Source: Candidatus Binatus sp.
GTDB lineage: Bacteria; Desulfobacterota; Binatia; Binatales; Binataceae
Length of the DNA: 64,000 nt
Direction: 5' to 3'
Assembly (NCBI RefSeq): GCF_030646925.1
Contig: NZ_JAUSKL010000069.1
Coordinates: forward strand, 1 to 64,000
In this document: in pieces, positions 15,056 through 23,654 of the stretch
Position numbering within the stretch: the stretch's first letter is position 1
How the letters are laid out: every line of letters starts with the position of its first letter
Position numbers and translations under genes: made by a program
Notes under the pieces: model-generated
Seen by the model: only the letters and a program-made list of their open reading frames with translations
Told to the model about the DNA's origin: nothing
Databases searched by the model: none

Positions 15056-15835
15056 CTACGATACTTCGCTCGAAAATCGAATCGTCTTGTTCTTCATTCC
15101 TGCGAGCACCACCTCGACGCCGCCGCTGCGGATGATCCATTCGAGCCGATGATCGCGATACTGGCGCGCGAACGCGCCCGATTCGAGCATCTGCGGCAAC
15201 ACGTCGAGCGAGCCGGCGAATTGCGCGGCCGCATCGATCGTATTGCGCACGCTCGCCCGCTCCTCGACCCGGCTGAGCCATCGTGCCAGCGGCGTGTTTG
15301 CTTTCGGGCCGACGCCCCAGACCACCGAGCCGTGCACGTGCGGATAGACGCTCAAATCGCCGTAGCCGAACGATGCGCCGTTGAAATAATCGGACGATCC
15401 AAGCTCGCGTTCGAGCCATTTGAACACGCCGGCGGTCTGCAATGTCGCGCGCGATTCGAGTTGCCGCGCAGCGTCGCCGGTGACGCGCTTCCACGCGCGA
15501 ACTTCCATCAGTCCCCAGTTGATCGCTTCGTAATAAGTGTCGCAGACGTCCTCGATCATGCGGACGCGGGCGCGCTCGCGCGGCGATGGCGGCAGCATCG
15601 CGGGCGCCGGCCATTTCTCCTCGATGTAATCGAGGATGATCGTCGAATCGAAAATCGCGAAGCCGTCGTCGATCAGCGCGGGCACTTCGAGGCGCGGATT
15701 CAGCTTGCCGAATTCGGTCGGCGCGCCGCTGAACGCGTCGGGCACTTCGGCTTCGAACGCGAGGTTCTTCTCGTAGAGCGCGATTTTGACCTTCTGCACG
15801 TAGGGCGAAAACGGATGCTCGAACAGTTTCAACAT
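15056..15835 (-). CDS. Glutathione S-transferase family protein
   Basis: A 259-residue GST. The thioredoxin-fold N-domain begins MLKLFEHPFSPYVQKVKIAL, with Ser/Pro in place of a catalytic Cys, and contains the cis-Pro motif LEVPALIDDG and the glutathione-binding DSTIILDYIEE. The all-helical C-domain includes YFNGASFGYGDLSVYPHVHG. AAGGA precedes the ATG at 15835; the frame is open further upstream but with no homologous sequence, so the later start is chosen. The last 40 residues are an unusual extension. It is divergent from the LLM gene at 15972. Confidence 0.88.
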   Translation of the reverse strand: MLKLFEHPFSPYVQKVKIALYEKNLAFEAEVPDAFSGAPTEFGKLNPRLEVPALIDDGFAIFDSTIILDYIEEKWPAPAMLPPSPRERARVRMIEDVCDTYYEAINWGLMEVRAWKRVTGDAARQLESRATLQTAGVFKWLERELGSSDYFNGASFGYGDLSVYPHVHGSVVWGVGPKANTPLARWLSRVEERASVRNTIDAAAQFAGSLDVLPQMLESGAFARQYRDHRLEWIIRSGGVEVVLAGMKNKTIRFSSEVS

Positions 15836-15971
15836 GATTGGTCCTTTTCGACGCAAGAGGATTGGAGGCCTCAAAACGATACGCGGATTTTCGCCGCGCG
15901 AAATGGTGATATTGAAGTGCAAGCCGGGCGACTCGCGTGCACCGCGATCGCGCCGCAAAAGGAGCATCGCG

Positions 15972-17024
15972 ATGGATTTTGGAGTTGCACTCGCCTCGAA
16001 CCTGGATGCGTGGAAAACGGTCAAGCGCGCCGAGGAGCTCGGTTTTTCGCACGCGTGGTTCTACGACTCGCAAATGCTGGCGCCCGACATCTTCGTCGCG
16101 ATGGCGCTGGCGGCCGATCGGACATCAACCATCAAACTCGCGATGGGCGTGCTGGTACCGACGAATCGGATCGCGCCGGCCGCCGCCAACGGTCTCGCGT
16201 CGCTCAACAAGCTCGCGCCGGGGCGAATCGTCTTCGGCGTCGGCACCGGATTCACCGCGCGCAACACGATGGGATTGCCGCCGATGCGGCTCAGCGATCT
16301 GCGCGAGTATCTGCGTGTCGTGAAGGGGTTGCTCGGCGGCGAAACGGTGGAATGGGAATGCGAAGGCGCGCGCCACAAAATTCGCTTCCTCAATCCCGAG
16401 GCCGGCCTGATCAACATCAAGGATAAGATCCCGCTGCATCTGTCGGCGTTCGCTCCGAAGGCGCGCAAGATGACCGCCGAAATCGCGGACGGATGGATCA
16501 CGTTTACGCCCACGGTGCCGCGCGCGATTAGCGAAGCCGGCGAACTCGCGAAAGCGTGCAAAGAAGTTGGTCGCGCGCCGGAGACGCTCTATCGCACGGC
16601 ATTCGCGCTCGGATGCGTGCTCGGCCAAGGCGAATCGGCGGGTAGTGCGCGCGCCAAAGCGCAGGCCGGTCCGATGTCGGTGGTCTATCTGCACGGACTG
16701 GTGGAGGCGACGCTCGGTTTCGGCGTACCGCCGGAAGTTGCGACGATAATCGAGGCGTATCGCAAGCAGCACGCGACTTATCAGCCGTCCGACGCGAAGT
16801 ATCTCCAGATGCACAAAATGCATTTGATCGGCGTGCGTCCCGAAGAGGAAAAATTTCTCTCGCCCGAGTTGATCAAGGCCACGACTTTCACCGCGACAAG
16901 CCTCGAGTTGCGCGATCGCATCCGGGCGCTGCGCGACGGCGGCTACAATCAATTCGTGGTTCAACTCGTGCCGGGCCACGAAGCGGCGCTCGAGGACTGG
17001 GCCGCGGTGTTCGACAGCGTGTGA
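15972..17024 (+). CDS. LLM-class F420/flavin-dependent oxidoreductase
   Basis: A 350-residue luciferase-like enzyme with MDFGVALASNLDAWKTVKRA, AEELGFSHAWFYDSQM, TIKLAMGVLVPTNRIAP, RIVFGVGTGFTARNTMGL and IPLHLSAFAPKARKMTAEIA, the standard barrel segments of this superfamily. Its closest relatives by pattern are MupA/Atu3671- and mer-like F420 enzymes, but the cofactor is not proven. An AAAAGGAG ribosome site lies 9 bases before the ATG at 15972; the frame is open upstream but overlaps the divergent GST promoter. Together with the SnoaL, MBL and GST genes it suggests a small detoxification or catabolic neighbourhood. Confidence 0.9.
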   Translation: MDFGVALASNLDAWKTVKRAEELGFSHAWFYDSQMLAPDIFVAMALAADRTSTIKLAMGVLVPTNRIAPAAANGLASLNKLAPGRIVFGVGTGFTARNTMGLPPMRLSDLREYLRVVKGLLGGETVEWECEGARHKIRFLNPEAGLINIKDKIPLHLSAFAPKARKMTAEIADGWITFTPTVPRAISEAGELAKACKEVGRAPETLYRTAFALGCVLGQGESAGSARAKAQAGPMSVVYLHGLVEATLGFGVPPEVATIIEAYRKQHATYQPSDAKYLQMHKMHLIGVRPEEEKFLSPELIKATTFTATSLELRDRIRALRDGGYNQFVVQLVPGHEAALEDWAAVFDSV

Positions 17025-17065
17025 TCGATCTTTTCGGTGCCGCGACGCTCTGGTAACCTCGACTT

Positions 17066-17611
17066 ATGCGTGTCTTGAAGGGTGTGCCTGATTACCAGCG
17101 ATTCAGTCGCCGAATTTTGTGCGTGGCGATGCTCGCAGTTACGTTGCTTACGACCGCGGCATCCTGCTTCGCTTTCGATCTCGGCAAGTTCATCACCAAC
17201 GACCCGGCGCCGCCCGATAAATTCAAAGTCATTCATATCGCCGATCTTCAAGGGATGCTTGCCAACCTGAATTCCCACGTCGAAATCTACGACGCCAACG
17301 GATGGGGGCTGCGCTCGCGGGTCGGAATCATCCCGGGCGCGCATCTGCTGAGCAGCGACGACAGATACGACGTCGCCGGTACGCTGCCGCCAAACAGAAA
17401 CGCGAACCTGGTATTCTACTGCGCCGACACGCTTTGAATGGCCTCACATGAAGCCGCCCGTCGGGCGACTGATGCGGGATACATGAATGTGAGCGTGATG
17501 GCCGACGGTATTTTCGGCTGGAAGAACGCGGGGCAGCCGCTCGAGGTCGCGAGCACTTTGACTCCGATCGACAAGAATTCCGCGCCACCGTCCACCGACA
17601 AGGACCAGTAG
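17066..17611 (+). CDS. Exported rhodanese-like protein, probable selenoprotein (Sec124)
   Basis: The N-terminus has Arg-Arg then a hydrophobic stretch (ILCVAMLAVTLLTTAASC), a signal peptide that may be a lipoprotein signal. The rhodanese domain spans about residues 50-165. The catalytic loop reads LVFYCADTL, then TGA (17435-17437), then MASHEAARRATDAGYMNVSV and ADGIFGWKNAG in the same frame to a TAG at 17609. Relatives have a C-x4-C pair here, so the TGA replaces the second Cys (Cys119-x4-Sec124). A small hairpin at 17452-17470 has the position and loop of a bacterial SECIS. The simplest reading is selenocysteine insertion; a nonsense mutation with restart at the adjacent ATG is the alternative. 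Rhodaneses move sulfane sulfur; a selenium form would be an exported redox or sulfur enzyme. Confidence 0.72.
17452..17470 (+). promoter_or_regulatory. Bacterial SECIS-like hairpin in rhodanese gene
   Basis: CGCCC (17455-17459), loop GTC (17460-17462), GGGCG (17463-17467) form a 5-bp perfect stem; one mismatch outward, AG pairs with CT. The loop begins with G and is 22 bases after the TGA, inside the 16-37 base range used for bacterial SECIS prediction. E. coli fdhF has its GGUCU loop at nearly the same distance. Confidence 0.6.
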
Positions 17612-17735
17612 CTCCACCTCGTTCGACACTTCTCGCGGCGCGGAAGACTTTCATCGCGCTGGACGGATAGCCTCGCGATTAGTCAGAATCAATCGCAAGC
17701 TTTGTAAATTGCCATTCGCGAGGCGAGACAGGTTC

Positions 17736-18938
17736 ATGATTCGAGCCGGCGTTGGTTTTTCCAATTCGCACAATCCGCGGGTCGCGGCGGCCGAAGCGAC
17801 CGCCTCTGCGCTCGCACAGGCGGGCCTGAATCGCGCGTTAGGTGCGCTCTGCTTCGCGACGCCCGCGTACGCTGCCGCATATCCGATGATTCTGCGGGTG
17901 GTGGGGAGCGACGCCCACACGCGCGAAGTCGCGGGATGCTCGAGCATGGGCGTGATCGCCGGTGAACACGAAGTAGAATCGGGTCACGCTCTCTGCGTGA
18001 TGGTGATCGGCGCGGACGAGCATCGCGACGAACTTCGCGCGGCGCGATTTTTCGTGCCCTCGCTGCGCGGCCGCGCACAAGGCGTCGCTGCCGAGGTCGC
18101 CACCGCCGTCAGGCCCGCGCTCGGCAAAACGAATTTGCTCATCCTGCTCGCCGATACGTACAACTTCGAAGCCGAAGCGACTCTCGCGGCGCTTACCAGC
18201 GAACTGCCGAAGGTCGCAATCACCGGCGGCGGCGCCAGCGAGGACGGCTCGATCGGCGAGACGTTTGTTTTCTGCGGCGACGTGGTTAGTTCGAATGCCG
18301 TCTCCGGGATGCTGCTGTCCGGCGATTTCGATCTCACGATGATGAGTTCGCTCGCCTGTTCTCCTATCGGTCCCGCGCATCGCGTGACCGCCGCACGTGA
18401 CAATATCCTGCTCGAACTCGACGGCCGCGGCGCCTTCGACGTTTTCGCCGAAGCCGCCGGTCCGCTGGCGACTGATCTGCGCCGCGCGCTCAGGTATGTC
18501 TTCGCGGCCATCCCGCTCGACCCGCGCGCGACGACTATCGAGCGCGGACGTTTCGTCGTACGTAACATAGTCGGCGCCAGCGAAGAGCATGGCGTCGTGG
18601 CCGTGTCGTTCGTGCCCAGGGTCGGCGACACGATCGGATTCGTCCTGCGCGACGCGGAACGATCGCGCCGCGACCTGAAGGCTTCGCTCGAGGAGGTCAG
18701 CGGAAAACTTATTTCGCCGCCAGCGTTTGGATTATATTTCGATTGTATCTCGCGCGGCGCGGGACTCTATGGTATCCCGGGCCACGACTCGGCCTATCTC
18801 CGCCAGTCGCTCGGCCAAGTGCCTATCGGCGGCTTCTTCACGGGCTTTGAAATCGGCCCGTTAGGCGACCAAACCGCGCTGCTGCAGTATTCCGGTGTCC
18901 TCGCGCTGATTTCCAACAAGCCGGTAGCGCCCTCCTGA
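17736..18938 (+). CDS. FIST domain sensory protein
   Basis: A 400-residue soluble protein with FIST N- and C-domains, presumed small-ligand (amino-acid) sensors in signal transduction. N-domain features are FSNSHNPRVAAAEATASALA, VAGCSSMGVIAGEHEVESGH and LLILLADTYNFEAEATLAAL, with VAITGGGASEDGSIGETFVF. The C-domain shows SCISRGAGLYG-like sequence (CISRGAGLYGIPGHDSAYLR) and GQVPIGGFFTGFEIGPLG, the conserved FIST_C end. The Met at 17736 is taken as the start since homology begins there; the frame is open from 17709. It is followed by 340 bases without a gene. Confidence 0.9.
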   Translation: MIRAGVGFSNSHNPRVAAAEATASALAQAGLNRALGALCFATPAYAAAYPMILRVVGSDAHTREVAGCSSMGVIAGEHEVESGHALCVMVIGADEHRDELRAARFFVPSLRGRAQGVAAEVATAVRPALGKTNLLILLADTYNFEAEATLAALTSELPKVAITGGGASEDGSIGETFVFCGDVVSSNAVSGMLLSGDFDLTMMSSLACSPIGPAHRVTAARDNILLELDGRGAFDVFAEAAGPLATDLRRALRYVFAAIPLDPRATTIERGRFVVRNIVGASEEHGVVAVSFVPRVGDTIGFVLRDAERSRRDLKASLEEVSGKLISPPAFGLYFDCISRGAGLYGIPGHDSAYLRQSLGQVPIGGFFTGFEIGPLGDQTALLQYSGVLALISNKPVAPS

Positions 18939-19278
18939 TTCGATAGATGGCAAGGCTCGATGTGAATAGCGAGCGAATGTCGCTACTATTCATCAACTAG
19001 AGATGGGAGTAGGGCGGTGCAGAGCGCCAGCTGTCCTCTCAACGATCCGGCTCGTGGATGGCCGCGTGCTTAGTCGTTGGCGGCGACTCCCAAGGACAGG
19101 GCTCAAGACTCGCGAGTGCGGGGCTGTACGATCCGGCGACACGCTAAGCCAGCTTAACGTGCCATCTCATACGCGCCCGGGATGCGATCGAAAACGCTTG
19201 CGGTAGCCGGAACCCGCCACGGAATCCGGCAGAGAGATCGGATCGGGAACACGCGCCCGGTGGGTCAACCGCGTCGCA
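18939..19278. other. Intergenic region between FIST gene and gas vesicle cluster
   Basis: About 340 bases between convergent genes. A short plus-strand frame (19003-19206) shows no recognisable protein. I see no tRNA fold, repeat copy or clear terminator here. Confidence 0.4.
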
Positions 19279-19920
19279 TCAGGCGGAGCCGCGCGTCGCT
19301 TCGCGGAGCTTTCTTCCCAATCCGGCCGCCTCGCCCGACAACGGACGCGTCGCGATGACGGTGATGTCGCTTGCGAGGTAGCGCTGCACCGAATGCAGCA
19401 TCCCGACGAACAGAATCCCAATCTCGCCGGGCTGCAGCGTGCGATCGATTCGCTCCGCCATGAATCGATCGCGCTTCTGAATCAGCGCCGGGCCCGCGTC
19501 GATCGTCCGGCCAGCTTTCGCCGTCGCGCCCGATTGGGCGAGGATCTGCTTCACGCGCCGGTACTCCTCGATCAGAAGCTCCCCGGATTCGGTGCCCATT
19601 ATCGTCGCGCCCTTTTTGGCAAGCTCCGCGATTAGGCGATGATTGCGGCTCCCCGCTTTAGCCAGTTCATTGACGATATCCATCTCGCGTCCGCAGACCG
19701 GAAGACCGTCCTGGTAAATCCGCACCTTGCCGTACGGCAGGTCGATTTCGGCGAGCATCGTTTCGATTCTGTCCCACAGGCTATCGACGGCGGTTTCGTT
19801 TTTTTGCTGCCATCGCGGACCAAGTTCTTTGGCGAGCCGGCTCCCGATTTCCTTCGCCAGCGTACCCATCTCGGCCTGGGTGTGAATTATCGGGATATGA
19901 ATGAGAACCCTGTCCGCCAC
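19279..19920 (-). CDS. Hypothetical protein at the end of the gas vesicle cluster
   Basis: A 213-residue soluble protein of unknown function. It begins MADRVLIHIPIIHTQAEMGT and holds KVRIYQDGLPVCGREMDIVN, ATIMGTESGELLIEEYRRV and IQKRDRFMAERIDRTLQPGE followed by IGILFVGMLHSVQRYL. The last segment is reminiscent of the small-hydrolase-like ends of TraB/GumN-type proteins, but this is only a resemblance. It lies 80 bases downstream of the last gvpL/F gene on the same strand, so it may be a further member of the gas vesicle unit. Confidence 0.65.
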   Translation of the reverse strand: MADRVLIHIPIIHTQAEMGTLAKEIGSRLAKELGPRWQQKNETAVDSLWDRIETMLAEIDLPYGKVRIYQDGLPVCGREMDIVNELAKAGSRNHRLIAELAKKGATIMGTESGELLIEEYRRVKQILAQSGATAKAGRTIDAGPALIQKRDRFMAERIDRTLQPGEIGILFVGMLHSVQRYLASDITVIATRPLSGEAAGLGRKLREATRGSA

Positions 19921-20000
19921 TGGCTACCTTATATACCCCGCGTCGGGCAGGGTAAACGCGAGGTCGCGGCGCCGACACGCGAGGAGGTCGCGCGCAAATG

Positions 20001-20717
20001 TCAGATAGTTAGCGCGCGGGTTTTCGTCGAGACGAAGTTATAGGGCGGCCATGGTCCGCTGACTTCGATCGATCGACGACGATCTGCCAGCAACGCACGG
20101 GAGAATTCCGCGACGCCCGCGCGCGGGACTAGGAAGTGGATCGTCAGCATCGATTTCCGGTCGTGACTCGAGTGCTCGGCGATGGCGCGCATGAACTTCC
20201 CCTCGGCCATCGCGCAGAGTGATTTGCGAACTTCCTCGCGCCGCGCGCCGGACTGATCGACAAGCGAGTAATGCCGCGCCCGCCCAGCGAGATAGCCCAT
20301 GCCGGTTGGCATCGCGGACGATAACAATCGCGAAGGAGGCGTCGCGCGATCATCGCGAGGGTCGTCGAAGGCCACACTGGCCGACATTTCCACGCGCCCA
20401 TCGAGTTCGTCGAGCAATGCGCCGAAGGGTCCCTGCTCTCTCTTAAGAAACTCGGCGATGTCGCCGATGGTTTTGAAGCGGCAGCCGTATCGCATCGGGA
20501 TAACGGCGCGCTCATGGTTGAACGACTCGATTATTTTCGAATAGATCAGCAGGCGCGCCACGTCGGGGTCCGCATCCGCCGGCGACAGCTTGGATACGAT
20601 CGCACCCAGCCGAGTGGTCCGCGCCATGATCGAAGCGCGCGGATAGCCCAGGAACCTGAGCTTTTCACGCGGCTCGATTCGGTCGCCGTGAACGATGCCG
20701 TAAAGCAGGAAGCTCAC
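20001..20717 (-). CDS. Gas vesicle protein GvpL/GvpF family (third paralogue)
   Basis: The GvpF/GvpL fold supports gas vesicle assembly at the growing shell. Family features are SFLLYGIVHGD at the N-terminus, HERAVIPMRYGCRFKTIGDI in the middle, and the C-terminal signature SMLTIHFLVPRAGVAEFSRA with VSGPWPPYNFV. The start is a GTG at 20717 whose GTGA overlaps the TGA of the upstream gene, a classic coupling; an upstream ATG would create a 46-base overlap. One of three GvpL/F-type genes in the cluster. Confidence 0.88.
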   Translation of the reverse strand: MSFLLYGIVHGDRIEPREKLRFLGYPRASIMARTTRLGAIVSKLSPADADPDVARLLIYSKIIESFNHERAVIPMRYGCRFKTIGDIAEFLKREQGPFGALLDELDGRVEMSASVAFDDPRDDRATPPSRLLSSAMPTGMGYLAGRARHYSLVDQSGARREEVRKSLCAMAEGKFMRAIAEHSSHDRKSMLTIHFLVPRAGVAEFSRALLADRRRSIEVSGPWPPYNFVSTKTRALTI

Positions 20718-21499
20718 GGCGGTGACTCGAGGGCCGGACAGAAGCTGTACGGCGGCCACGGCCCGCTGACGGCGAAGCTCAATCCATCCTCGGCGCGCTC
20801 GCGGTTGATAGCCTCGATGCGCCGGCGAAATTCGGCCACTCGGTCACGCGCCAGCAGCGCCGCCAGGTTGAAAACCTCTTCGCGCCCATCGGGCTGCTTT
20901 GAATCGTCGATAATTCGCCGCTCACACGAACGCGCCGCACATTGGTCGAGCGCGTCGGCAACTACTCCAAGATTCTGCTCGAGCCACGCACTCGACTGTT
21001 GATCCGCCATCTGCTCGGCGCGGCGCTCGCGCAGATAGCGAAGGCCGGGAGAGGCGGCGGCGGATTCCGTTTGCGTGATCGATTCGACCAGCGATCGCTT
21101 GAGCCGCTCGCGATCAAGCAATGCCTTGATGCCCCATTCCTCGCAGTCCGCCGCATACTCGAAGAATCCCTTGATCAGATCGGCGTTCCGCTCGAGAAAA
21201 TCGCCTAAAACCGCGGGCGACGAGAACAGCGTGCCGAACGGTACCGGCAACACCGGGCTGCCACGAAAGACCTCCGCGATGACCCGTCCATGGTCGATCG
21301 CGCGGGGCGTCACCCACTCCGGATCCGCGAGCCGCCGGTCAGCATCGGGTCCGCAGAATTCCTCGAGCGAAACCCGTTTGGCGATTGCGCAGAGGTTGCC
21401 GTGCCGATGCAGAAATAAGCGGTCGAGCTCCGAGGACGACTCGGGGAGGTCCGGGCACTGCAGGTTGCTGAGGCAGAAGATATATAGTCCAGCGTCCAT
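20714..21499 (-). CDS. Gas vesicle protein GvpL/GvpF family (second paralogue)
   Basis: A 261-residue GvpL/F protein. DAGLYIFCLSNLQ starts the family N-domain, RVIAEVFRGSPVLPVPFGTL is the diagnostic central motif, and FNLAALLARDRVAEFRRRIE with FAVSGPWPPYSFCP the C-terminal signature. It is expected to bind GvpA monomers before their addition to the shell, acting as an accessory protein. It begins 4 bases downstream of the CDC48-type ATPase gene, arguing for one transcript. Confidence 0.9.
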   Translation of the reverse strand: MDAGLYIFCLSNLQCPDLPESSSELDRLFLHRHGNLCAIAKRVSLEEFCGPDADRRLADPEWVTPRAIDHGRVIAEVFRGSPVLPVPFGTLFSSPAVLGDFLERNADLIKGFFEYAADCEEWGIKALLDRERLKRSLVESITQTESAAASPGLRYLRERRAEQMADQQSSAWLEQNLGVVADALDQCAARSCERRIIDDSKQPDGREEVFNLAALLARDRVAEFRRRIEAINRERAEDGLSFAVSGPWPPYSFCPALESPP

Positions 21500-21503
21500 T
21501 TAC

Positions 21504-23654
21504 CTAGGCCGGGTTTCTGTCGGTCAGATGAGCTGCGAGATCTTCCGGCTCGACGCGCACTTTCACGCTCGAGTCGGGTTTTTCAGCGAGTCGCCCCACC
21601 GCGCGGCGAACCGCGCTCAAGCCGGCCTTCCTGCATAGCCACGCCAGATCGGCGCCGCTGTAGCCCTCGGTATCCCGGGCCAGGCGCTCGACGCTGACCT
21701 CCGGCGCCACCAATTTGCCGCGCAAATGAACCTCGAGGATGGCTTTGCGATCTGCTTCGCCCGGCGGCGGAATCTCGATGATCTCGTCGAAACGTCCGGG
21801 GCGGAGCACTGCGGGATCGAGCCGGTCGAGCCGATTGGTCGCCCCGAGCACCAGCACGCCTTTGAGTTCCTCGATTCCGTCGAACTCGCTTAGAAACTGG
21901 CTGAGTACGCGGTCGGCCACCGGGTCGCTCGAGAGGCCGCCGCCGCGAGTCGGCACCAGCGCATCGATCTCGTCGAAAAAAATGATCGCCGGAGCGGCCT
22001 GGCGCGCCTTGCGGAAGATGTCGCGCAATCCACGCTCCGACTCGCCCACCCATTTCGATAGCAGCTCGGGACCTTTCACCGACAAGAAATTGACGCCGCT
22101 CTCAGTTGCCAAGGCTTTCGCGAGCATGGTCTTGCCGCATCCCGGCGTACCCGACAGCAAGATCCCTTTGGGTGGCTTAAGATGGGCCTGCGCGAACAGT
22201 TCGCCATACTTAAGCGGCCATTCGACGCTCTCGCGCAACCGCTGCTTGGTCTCCAGCAGCCCGCCGATGTCGCTCCAGGCGACGTTCGGCACCTCGACGA
22301 ACACCTCGCGAATCGCGGACGGCTCGACTTCCCGCAGTGCGTTGCGGAAGTCATCCATCCGCACTTCGATTTTCGAAAGCCGTTCATAAAAGACTTGCTC
22401 GGTGGCGGAATCGATGTCGGGCAGAATACCGCGGATGGTCAGCATCGCGGCCTCCCGGCACAGCGCCGCCAGATCGGCACCGACGAAGCCGTGGGTAATC
22501 GAAGCAAGATGCGGCAGATCGACGTCGGCCGCGAGCGGCATCCCGCGGCTGTGTATTTCCAGCATCTCGAGCCGCGCCGATCGATCGGGGATCGGGATTG
22601 CCAGTTCGCGATCGAAGCGGCCCGGACGGCGCAGCGCGGGATCGAGCGCATTGGGCAGGTTGGTGGCCCCAATCACAATCACGTTCTGGCGCTGATTCAG
22701 CCCGTCCATCAGCGCCAGCAACTGCGCGACGATCCGCTTCTCGACCTCGCCGGTTACGCGTTCGCGTGGCGGCGCGATCGCATCGATCTCGTCGATAAAA
22801 ATGATGCTCGGTCCCTGGCGAGCCGCATCTTCGAAGATCTTGCGCAGGCGCGCTTCGCTTTCGCCGTAAAATTTGTGGACGATCTCGGGGCCGCTGACCG
22901 AGAAGAAGTTCGCCTCGGTTTCGTGCGCAATCGCGCGCGCGATCAGCGTCTTGCCGCATCCTGGCGGACCGTGGAGCAAGACCCCCTTGGGCGCGTCGAT
23001 TCCCAGCCGATCGAAAATTTCGGGATGCCGCAGCGGCAATTCGATCATCTCGCGGATGCGCTGAAGTTGCGGCTTGAGTCCGCCGATATCCTCATAAGAG
23101 ATCGAACGCGCCGTCGGTCCGGCGGTCGGCTCCCCGATGATCAGCCGGGTGGTCGGCGCGATCAGGACCGGACCCCTGGGCACCGTGGCTTCGACTTTGA
23201 AATCCGCCCAGCGGCTGCCGAACAGCGTCGCGCGGATGCGATTCCCCTCCAGCACCGGCAGCCCGTCGAGCAGGCTTCCGATATAATCGAGGTCGCGCTC
23301 CGACGGACGCACGTTGGTCGGCGCGAGCGTTACCTGGTCTGCGATCCGGCACGCGACCTTGCGGATAGTCACGAATTCGCCCAAGCCCGCTCCCGCGCTC
23401 TCGCGGCTCACGCCGTCCATCTGCACCGAAGATTTGCCGCGCGACTCGGCATACGCCGGCATCAGCTTGCACACGGTCTTGCGCTTGCCGGAGATCTCGA
23501 CGGTGTCGCCGATAGCGGCGTTCATCCGGACAATGTCCTCGGGACTTATCCGCGCATACGCGTGGCCAGTATCCCTGGTCATCGCCTCCGCGACCTTCAG
23601 CTTGATACCGGCGGCGGCGGACTTTTCCGGCTCGATGGGCGCGGCGCTGTTCAT
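21504..23654 (-). CDS. CDC48/p97-type tandem AAA+ ATPase in gas vesicle operon
   Basis: A 716-residue type II AAA+ protein with the p97/VAT architecture. An N-terminal double-psi-barrel region (residues about 15-190; DTGHAYARISPEDIVRMNA, IGDTVEISGKRKTV) precedes D1 with Walker A GPPGCGKT and Walker B IIFIDEIDAI, and D2 with Walker A GTPGCGKT and Walker B IIFFDEIDAL. GATNLPNALDPALRRPGRFD and the matching GATNRLDRLDPAVLRPGRFD are the arginine-finger regions. Such ATPases unfold or remodel protein complexes. They are standard in archaea and less common in bacteria; within a gvp operon the likely job is assembly or disassembly of the vesicle, alongside GvpN. Its ATGA overlaps the gvpH stop. Confidence 0.95.
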   Translation of the reverse strand: MNSAAPIEPEKSAAAGIKLKVAEAMTRDTGHAYARISPEDIVRMNAAIGDTVEISGKRKTVCKLMPAYAESRGKSSVQMDGVSRESAGAGLGEFVTIRKVACRIADQVTLAPTNVRPSERDLDYIGSLLDGLPVLEGNRIRATLFGSRWADFKVEATVPRGPVLIAPTTRLIIGEPTAGPTARSISYEDIGGLKPQLQRIREMIELPLRHPEIFDRLGIDAPKGVLLHGPPGCGKTLIARAIAHETEANFFSVSGPEIVHKFYGESEARLRKIFEDAARQGPSIIFIDEIDAIAPPRERVTGEVEKRIVAQLLALMDGLNQRQNVIVIGATNLPNALDPALRRPGRFDRELAIPIPDRSARLEMLEIHSRGMPLAADVDLPHLASITHGFVGADLAALCREAAMLTIRGILPDIDSATEQVFYERLSKIEVRMDDFRNALREVEPSAIREVFVEVPNVAWSDIGGLLETKQRLRESVEWPLKYGELFAQAHLKPPKGILLSGTPGCGKTMLAKALATESGVNFLSVKGPELLSKWVGESERGLRDIFRKARQAAPAIIFFDEIDALVPTRGGGLSSDPVADRVLSQFLSEFDGIEELKGVLVLGATNRLDRLDPAVLRPGRFDEIIEIPPPGEADRKAILEVHLRGKLVAPEVSVERLARDTEGYSGADLAWLCRKAGLSAVRRAVGRLAEKPDSSVKVRVEPEDLAAHLTDRNPA

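Noticed and set aside
18939-19278. Structured RNA or tRNA in the gap
   Set aside because: Short complementary stretches exist, but no tRNA arms or known RNA consensus could be assembled.
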